64,000 bases of DNA from Bisporella sp. PMI_857 (taxonomy: Eukaryota > Ascomycota > Leotiomycetes > Helotiales > Helotiaceae): assembly GCA_021307315.1 (NCBI GenBank), contig JAJSPD010000023.1, positions 496,001-560,000 on the forward strand. The letters are read 5' to 3'. A model generated the notes under the pieces. The model was not told where the DNA came from. It was given only the letters and a program-made list of their open reading frames with translations, and ran no database searches. The first letter of the stretch is position 1. Each line of letters starts with the position of its first letter. The translations under genes were made by a program, and so were the position numbers. Positions 57,018-64,000 of this stretch are shown here, piece after piece.

Positions 57018-59204
57018 TTATGGGTTGCCCGGACCCTCTTCCCTGCGTTCCGCATCTATCTCAATCTCTCCATCATTGTTAAATAGTGTCTCCTGGGCTA
57101 AATGATGTCAGTAGAGTGGAGAGTTTGGAATCGAAATCAACTAGAACTTACCACTCCAGAGTTCAGAATATACTCCGCCAGTGTCAATGAGTTCACGATG
57201 AGTTCCACTTTCAGCAACTCGTCCTTCTTTCAAAACAATAATCTTATCGCTGTCATAGATAGTGCGCAGGCGGTGCGCAACAAAAACACTTGTCCTTGCC
57301 TTCTCCTTCAAAATACTGTTAATATTTTGCATCAGAGCTTGCTCCGTATGGGTGTCAAGAGCTGATGTAGCTTCATCAAAGAAGAGAAGGGGTGGGTCTT
57401 TGAGTATCAGTCTCGAGACTGCTAGTCTCTGCTTCTCTCCACCTGATATCATCATGCCACGCTCTCCAACCATGGTTCTGTAGCCGTCTGGGAAAGCAGA
57501 TACGATATCGTGAATCTTGGCGCGCTGTGCAGCTGCTTTGACTCTCTCCGGTGAGGCACTAAGATCGCCATACCGAATGTTGTGTTCAATCGTATCATTG
57601 AACAAAGGCGTGTCCTGAGGAACTACGCCAATAGCTTTCCTTAGTGAGTCTAAGCTGACTTGTCGGATATCCTGATCATCTATAAGGATTCGGCCCTCTT
57701 GCACGTCATAATACCGAAACAAGAGTCGCAGTATAGTGGACTTTCCACAACCACTAGGTCCAACAACTGCAATCTTTTTCCCGGCTGGTATTGTAAGGCT
57801 CAGATTCCTCAGAATTGGGCGATCTGGGTGATAACCAAAGGTAACATTCTCAAACTTAATCTCACCTCCTTTGGTAAGCTGAAGTGGTTTCGCGTTCTCT
57901 GGGTCCTTGATTGCAACATTGACCTTTTGGAGATTGAACAAAGTTTCCATGTCTAGGAGAGACTGTCGAAGCTCTCGATACACAGATCCGAGGAAGTTCA
58001 GGGGTACCGAAAGTTGGAAAACGAGTTGGTTCACCATCACCAAATCGCCGACTGTCAAAGTACCTTCAGCCACACCTTCGGCTGCCAAGTACATCATACC
58101 TGTCAAAGCTGTAGAGAAGATCAGGTTCTGACCGGTGTTGAGAAATGCGAGTGATGTTGCAACCTTGATTGAAGACTTCTCGTATTCCTTAAGAGCTCGG
58201 TCGTACCTTCCGACCTCGTACTTCTCATTATTGAAGTACTTGACCGCCTCATAGTTAATCAGCGAATCCACTGCCACGGTAGAGCCTTTATTATCTGCTG
58301 CATTTGCTTGCCTTCGAAATTTTGTTCTCCAGGCCGTGGTCCAAATCGTGAATGCAGTATAGCCAACCATGGTTACAGCAGTGATGGCTGCAAACTTGGC
58401 CCCGTATTGATAAGTCAGGATGCCACAGACCATGGATATTTCGAGTGCAGTGGGAAGAATGTGGAACACCATAGAAGTTAGCACAAAGCTGATACCTTTG
58501 GTACCTCGATCAATAGCTCTCGTCAGTCCTCCGGTTTGCTTAGTTAGGTGAAAGTTGAGGTCCAGCCGCAGTAAGTGGTCAAACACATTGCAAGCGACTC
58601 TTCGAATTGCTTTCTGAGCCACGCTTGCAAAGACTGCATTCCGTACTTCCTGGAAAAGAGCTGCTCCAATTCTTGTAACACCGTATGCCAGCAACATGGA
58701 TCCAGCTACCGTGGTAGCTGTGCCACCAACGGCAGCGAAGTCGATGTTCATTGAATCAATGATGCTTTTAAAGTAAAATGGTACTTGAACGTTCAAGACT
58801 TTAGATCCGATCAGCAGAGAGACTGCAACCAACACTCGGGCTCTTGTTCCAAAACTATCCTTCGGCCAGAGGTACTGTGCCATCTCCTTCAATATAGCCC
58901 AATCAGCCTTCCTTTGTTCCTTGTTTGACTTATCACCGAGAGCGAGAGGATCCTTTCGAGTAGTGATAGGTGTGGCAGGTGCGACCTTCTCGGCACTTTC
59001 TGGCTTCGTCCCTGGAACATTGTCTGCCGCTCTGGGTTCTCTATGAGCTTGCGCTGCGATTGTGCCTTTCAGGCTGTCTTTGGCGAGATTGCTCGTCTTG
59101 GTGAAGACCCTCAATCCCAATTCTGAGCGCACCCATGGTTTTGGCTGTCGAGAGAGCCCTCTTGATGCTGAGCAAGAAGCTCGTTGTAGACTTCTTATTA
59201 TCAT
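57018..59204 (-). CDS. ATM1: Mitochondrial iron-sulfur cluster ABC transporter Atm1
   Basis: Half-size ABC exporter of the inner mitochondrial membrane that exports a sulfur/glutathione compound needed for cytosolic Fe-S proteins and iron regulation. Exons 59204-57152 and 57097-57018 give 710 residues; the second exon ([16 protein letters not shown]) was found from the GTAAGT donor at 57151. An N-terminal targeting peptide ([17 protein letters not shown]) and a linker lead to [18 protein letters not shown] and six membrane helices over about 120-410. The matrix loop holds [20 protein letters not shown] and FNNEKYE, typical of Atm1. The nucleotide-binding domain shows Walker [10 protein letters not shown] (482-490), Q-loop at 530, signature [12 protein letters not shown] (587-598) and Walker B LLFFDE with the D-loop SALD. 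Start codons of ATM1 and AIM24 are 335 bp apart. Confidence 0.96.
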
Positions 59205-59539
59205 GCTCGATTGACCTTCAAAGCTCCACCCGCATTTTCCTCTGGTATGTTGGAGGGGCAGCTTGGATTGCCAAGTTCAGGGAGCTCTCTGTATAAAGAT
59301 CATGAAATAAGCATCTGTGAGGCTGCGTTTCTTTCGTGAAAGCAAACAATATCACGATTGTCGTTTTTAAATTTTCATGAAGCTTCAAACGACTTTACGC
59401 GTTTGTGATTTCGACAATCTATTACGCAATTCTAGGTTCGCGATTTTCGCCTGAGGCATCACATACTCAAACCTTGATGGAGATGCACGTGAAGCTTGTG
59501 GTAAACTCCAAGCTGCATCAATCAGCTTTCACAATAGCT
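59205..59539. promoter_or_regulatory. Bidirectional promoter region ATM1 / AIM24
   Basis: 335 bp between divergent start codons of two mitochondrial-protein genes. No iron-responsive GATA-type site can be asserted by eye. Confidence 0.55.
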
Positions 59540-60803
59540 ATGCGCGGTGGTTTGCCGCTGGGAAGTGCTGCCCGGGGCCTGCGGCAGCTTCGGCGTCCTT
59601 TCACTAGAGCTCAATGCCGACGTACAATCCAGATCAGTGCTACACCAACTTCAGAATCACCCATCCTGGACGGCAACATCCTGACCAACTCAGTCGCAGC
59701 ATCTACAGACCCCACAGGTAAGTTATACTGCAGTATTCTTGCTGATAAATTACTCATCATTCTCCGCTGGCAGATGCTCGATTTGAAGTTTTAGGCGCTC
59801 CTTATTCTCTTTTGTCAGTTTCATTGTCCGCCTCTCAAAAGCTGTACACGAGGAAAGGCACTTTAGTTTCTGTTAGTGGAAAGGCGGAAAATGTAAGTTG
59901 GCTTGTTGTGATATCTATCAGAGTCATTTCACTGATGTTTTAACATAGGCACAATCTACACTGTCCATTCTTGGACCATTTCGCAGAGCATTCCTTGGAA
60001 TCCCCTTTCTATACCAACAAATCTCCTCCGCGAGCCCCATAACGGCTCTAATATCTACCAAATCACCTATCACATCTTTTACTATTCTGCATCTTAATGG
60101 TACTGTGGACTGGATGGTAGCTCAGCGGAAAGCTCTGCTAGCCTGGACGGGACATACACTTTCAGTTTCACCTACAGTCAATCGAAAAATGAGCCTTGCC
60201 CATTGGGGAAATTCACAGATAACAGGACGGGGATTGGTAGCTTTGGCCGGCCAAGGACAGGTATATCAAATCACGTTGAAGGCTGGAGAAGAATATGTTG
60301 CCCATCCCGGGAATGTCGTTGCATATACTATCACAAAACACCCGCCTTTACCATACCGTTTCAAATCTTCTAACTTGCGATTCCAGATTCCAAATATAGG
60401 TCTTGGCAGATTACTACCGGATATCAAGTTCTTCCGTGTCATGAAGGAGACTGATACCTGGAAAGGAATCACTAAGCTTTTGTTTGTACTAAGGACATCC
60501 GCACGAAGAACAATTTGGGGCGATGGCCTTTTCCTCCAGTTCCACGGGCCTGGAACAATCTTAATTTCTTCGAGAGCATCACGAATTAGTGATGTGTTGA
60601 CAGCTAGGGATGTCAACGAGATTGCAGATTCTCAGGCTGGAGCAGTCCAGTCGGCTGTAACAATAGCAACTAAGCCAAAGGATGACGTCTCTGCAACGAA
60701 GCAGGTTACGGATGTACCAACAGGTTTTCATGTGGCGGAGGTCAGTAGAGGCGGGAAAGTAAAGTTTGAAGATGCACAGGATGTGAAAGCATTCGTGCGC
60801 TGA
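59540..60803 (+). CDS. AIM24: Altered inheritance of mitochondria protein 24 (Aim24)
   Basis: Inner-membrane-associated mitochondrial protein that in yeast helps maintain MICOS/cristae and respiratory function. Exons 59540-59717, 59774-59892 and 59949-60803 give 383 residues. The N-terminus [19 protein letters not shown] with [12 protein letters not shown] is a targeting peptide. The AIM24/tryptophan-RNA-binding-attenuator-like beta domain follows: [88 protein letters not shown] and [19 protein letters not shown]. An in-frame upstream ATG (59405) exists but would hide the targeting sequence behind 45 extra residues, so 59540 is preferred. Confidence 0.93.
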
Positions 60804-61647
60804 AAGCCTTAGGGTACAACCCAGGAGAGGTTATGTATATGATTAAAAGGAATAACCATCATGAGATAAAACGATACCCAACTACTTGATTTTGAATCTC
60901 GGATATATCGCTGAATTCTAACGTCTACTTGTTCAAAATTAGCGTAACTGGGGAACTTTTTGATGTGTTTAGTGGAACGATCTATCCTACGTACAAGACT
61001 CGGCCGTCAGACAGAATACACCCTTCGGATGAGTCATCATCTTCATATCCAATGTCACTGCAACATTTCTGCCTGCATGCGTTATGTACGATCGTCCTAT
61101 AGAGTGAATTGTGTCGTAATTCATATGGTGTACTAACAATTCCATGTCTAACGAGGCTGGGCTTGCGATCCAATGCCGAGCGTCCGCCAAGGGGTTAGGG
61201 TCTTCCAGAAAGATACGGTTGGAAAAAGCAAAGCTTTGTGGCGCTCAGTCCATCATTATTGGAGTGTGGTGAATGGTTCAATCAAATGCTCGGCTCTCGG
61301 TCTTTCGTCGTAGCGGGCTCTAGCTTACATGGGGGCGAGATGAGTCCAACGCTAAAATGCAGATGGCCATTTGGGAACATCTCACGCCCGCCCATTTTTC
61401 GGCTTCGGATTTAACAGACCATCAATTAACTATGTGTCCTTGGCAGATATATTGATGCTGCGAGCCTTGAGCATCAAAGATTGTGGAGACTCCCATTTGT
61501 TCTTCTATGTTATCCTTCTCCGTTCGTTTCAACAGGAACGCACTGACGAGACGGTAACGCTTTGATAAAGTACGATAGAGCTTACGTTCCCGCTCACGTA
61601 CTTTTTGTCGGCAAATCTTAGCTCAATACTCTTTACATCATCACAGG
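60804..61647. other. Intergenic region
   Basis: 844 bp between AIM24 and the MFS gene; no gene seen. Confidence 0.55.
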
Positions 61648-63244
61648 ATGGTATCAAAACACGCATCGTCAAGCGCCTCTTCAACCATCATGGACGACGA
61701 GAAAGCGATGGCCAACAAAGATACTGCCCCAGGAGGTTTACCGCCAGAACGAGCTTCGCTTGAACAAGTCGCCACGCAAAATATATCGACTCTGACTGCA
61801 GAGCTGCCAGAAACAGACGCCGAAGCAAAGCTGGAGTCAGATGTTGAAAAGACCGCAGGAGGACCTCCAACGGCTGCGCCTGGAGGTACAAACCCTGCTG
61901 ATTTCCCAGATGGAGGATTTGAGGCTTGGCTGGTAAGTAATGGTTCCGTTACCCCATGTGCAATGCATCATAATTTGTGGTACGCCTACCAATGAATCTG
62001 AACATGGACTAAACACATGTTCTTTAGGTAGTTGCAGGGGGGTGGTGTGCGCTCTTCTGTAGTTTCGGTTGGATCAACGCGATTGGCGTGTTCCAACAGT
62101 ACTATCAACAGAATACCTTGCGCGCATATTCCCCATCAAGTGTGTCATGGATTCCATCTATGGAAGTATTCATGATGTTCCTTGGTGGTCCCATATTCGG
62201 GAAAGTATTCGACACCTATGGTCCTCGGTATATCCTTCTTGTGGGGTCCTTCTGTCATGTCTTCGGTCTGATGATGGCTTCCCTCTCTAAAGAGTACTAT
62301 CAAATCCTCCTGTCACAGGGAGTCGTCAGTTCTCTTGGTGCTAGCATGGTCTTCTATGCTGCGATGGGGTCAATTGCAACATGGTTCTTGAAGAATCGAG
62401 GAGCAGCTTTTGGCGTTATGGCGTCAGGGTCCAGTCTCGGTGGTGTTGTCTATCCCATAATGGTGCCTCGTCTCATTGAGCAGGTCGGCTTTGGGTGGGC
62501 AATGAGGGCATGCGCCTTTATGATTTTAGGGATGTTGATCATTGCCAACTTAACCATCAAATCAAGATTACCACCCAAGCCTTCGAAAGTGGCTCTCATA
62601 GATTTCGTGCGGCCTTTCCGTCAGCCAGAATACACCCTTCTGTGCTTCGCATCATTCTTCTTCTTCTTCGGCACATTCCTTCCATTTAACTATATAATTC
62701 TTCAGTATGTTAGATTGACGCCTTGAGATAGTCTTAGTTAACATTTTTCAGGGCTCAGAAGCTAGGAATGTCGGCAAACCTGTCTTCATACCTCCTCTCC
62801 ATGTTGAACGCTGCATCCATCTTTGGTCGGATTCTACCTGGTATCGTCGCAGATCGAATCGGCCGTTTCAATGTTATGATCGTCACGACTGCCTTTTCCG
62901 CCATCATCGTGTTGGCTTTATGGCTGCCCGCTAAAGGCAACGCACCAATCATCGTATTCTCTATTCTATATGGCTTCTCGTCTGGTGCGTTTGTGTCCTT
63001 AGGTCCAGCACTCATGGCTCAAATTTCACCAATTCAGGAGATGGGCGTTCGCACAGGCACATTCTTTCTTTTTGTTGCTATTGCTGGTTTGACTGGTAAC
63101 CCTATCGGCGGCGCTTTGGTAGGAGAGGATGATGGAGATTATCTCTATCTTCAGATATTTTGTGGCGTAGCTATGGTAATGGGAACAATATTTTTCACAG
63201 CTTCAAGATGGGTGCAAGCGGGCTTCAAGGCGAAGGTTATCTAA
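61648..63244 (+). CDS. MFS transporter, monocarboxylate-porter (MCT/MCH) type
   Basis: Major facilitator family membrane transporter of the fungal monocarboxylate-like group; substrates range from carboxylates to riboflavin, so the cargo cannot be assigned. Exons 61648-61932, 62028-62704 and 62752-63244 give 484 residues. A hydrophilic, acidic N-terminus of about 90 residues ends in the group hallmark [20 protein letters not shown]. Helices follow: FGWINAIGVFQQYYQ, WIPSMEVFMMFLGGPIFGKV, GPRYILLVGSFCHVFGLMMA, VVSSLGASMVFYAAMGS, RGAAFGVMASGSSLGGVVYP and, after a central loop, LLSMLNAASIFGRILPGIVA with DRIGRFN. The last helices include AIAGLTGNPIGGALVG. About 12 membrane segments in all. A short basic C-terminus ends at 63244. 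Confidence 0.9.
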
Positions 63245-64000
63245 AACAACGGCTACGTTACTCTTGCGTAGGAAGGAATTTTCCCAGCAAGGGAGAAAAA
63301 GGGACGCTGGGCTGTATATAGTATATAGTATAATTGTATAGAATCTCAATATTCAATCAGGCGCATACATAATGCGTTCGTTGTGAGCCAAATGATAGCT
63401 GTATTCACGTCTAACATATCGTTACAAATCTTAGTAAAACAGTTCCAAATAGTCTTAACGCTGAGCATCAGAAAAAATTGATGAGCGACTCTAACCGTAG
63501 ACGGTATTCGTGAGACGCGGTGCAACTGTGAAAAGTACCTGGCACTAGTACCAAGTAAAAACATTCAAGTAGAGAGTATTTCTTAGCTTCTCATGGTGTA
63601 CGCATGGCCTTGCCAACTACTCTAACTGATTTTTTAGTTGATGCTCATACAATGAAGCAATGGGCCACAGTCATGTGAATGCAGAATCCGTATATGTGGT
63701 TGTTGGGACAACCACAATATAATGCCAAGCATTACACAAACATCAGGTCCCTGGTTGTCTGAACCCCAATCAAAGAATTGCGACAACTGAAATCACGATA
63801 CAACAGATTGCAAGTGCTTCTGTAACGCGCTGGACTGGATTTTTCTCATATTCTTTTTCTCTTGAGAATTTTAATTGGGTGTCTGGCATCATGTCTGTTC
63901 GAGGTTTGTGCCTCGTGCCAAAGCAAGGATTTGTTTTACTAACAATCCCAAATAGTGGTCGCACGTATTAGACCACTCCTTAACAAGGAGGTCGACAAAG
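63245..64000. other. Terminal non-coding stretch
   Basis: 756 bp to the right edge with no supported gene; frames are short and unlike any family. Confidence 0.5.

Noticed and set aside
56741..57055. Minus-strand 104-residue open frame with protein-like composition
   Set aside because: Its N-terminal part overlaps the last ATM1 exon in another frame, and no family motif is visible; treated as a shadow.

Overview
This is a nuclear genome segment of a filamentous ascomycete (Pezizomycotina). The evidence is short GT-AG introns of roughly 45-100 bp with CTAAC or CTGAC branch sites, a frequency (FRQ) circadian clock gene, HET-domain genes, a Zn2Cys6 regulator, a GPI-anchored GH76 enzyme, and a decayed pogo-type transposon whose stop codons fit repeat-induced point mutation (RIP). 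FRQ plus the overall style of the proteins suggests Leotiomycetes or Sordariomycetes. I lean to Leotiomycetes, but that is inference.

Layout. 1-17.8 kb is gene-rich: a partial importin beta-3 (-), the CBS protein SDS23 (+), a seven-exon CorA-like Mg2+ transporter (-), a GPI-anchored GH76 alpha-1,6-mannanase (+), a single-pass membrane protein (-), an Sro7/Lgl/tomosyn-type exocytosis regulator (+) and a Zn2Cys6 transcription factor (+). 17.8-23.2 kb is a gene desert. It holds a three-copy degenerate 116-bp repeat and, at its right end, a cluster of GATCG-type motifs upstream of frq. 23.2-30.8 kb carries frq (+), succinyl-CoA:3-ketoacid CoA transferase (+), a 2EXR-domain protein (-) and the mitochondrial p32/MAM33 protein (-).

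31-39.8 kb is the repeat-rich part. A 2184-bp pogo-like element has perfect 47-bp terminal inverted repeats and a TA duplication but a wrecked transposase. The four-exon TMA16 gene (-) and EXO1 (+) are divergent neighbours. They are followed by a 986-bp non-autonomous foldback element with 57-bp imperfect inverted repeats. 39.8-47.3 kb holds an Ariadne-type RBR ubiquitin ligase (-), a heavily decayed HET-domain pseudogene and a second HET-domain gene with one frameshift. 47.7-64 kb holds a mitochondrial-type peroxiredoxin (-), a secreted GH93 exo-arabinanase (+), a small Cys-rich protein with a decayed copy 1.4 kb downstream, a small basic protein (-), the divergent mitochondrial pair ATM1 (-) / AIM24 (+), and a monocarboxylate-type MFS transporter (+).

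Genes that belong together: ATM1 and AIM24 share a 335-bp promoter and both products are mitochondrial. SCOT, MAM33, ATM1, AIM24 and probably the peroxiredoxin make mitochondrial proteins a recurring theme, though not a cluster. The two HET loci form a small incompatibility-type island flanked by repeats. Exon boundaries were set by hand from splice-site consensus, reading-frame continuity and family conservation. All listed multi-exon genes without a stated frameshift join into complete open frames. No RNA gene, CRISPR array or secondary-metabolite core gene was found.
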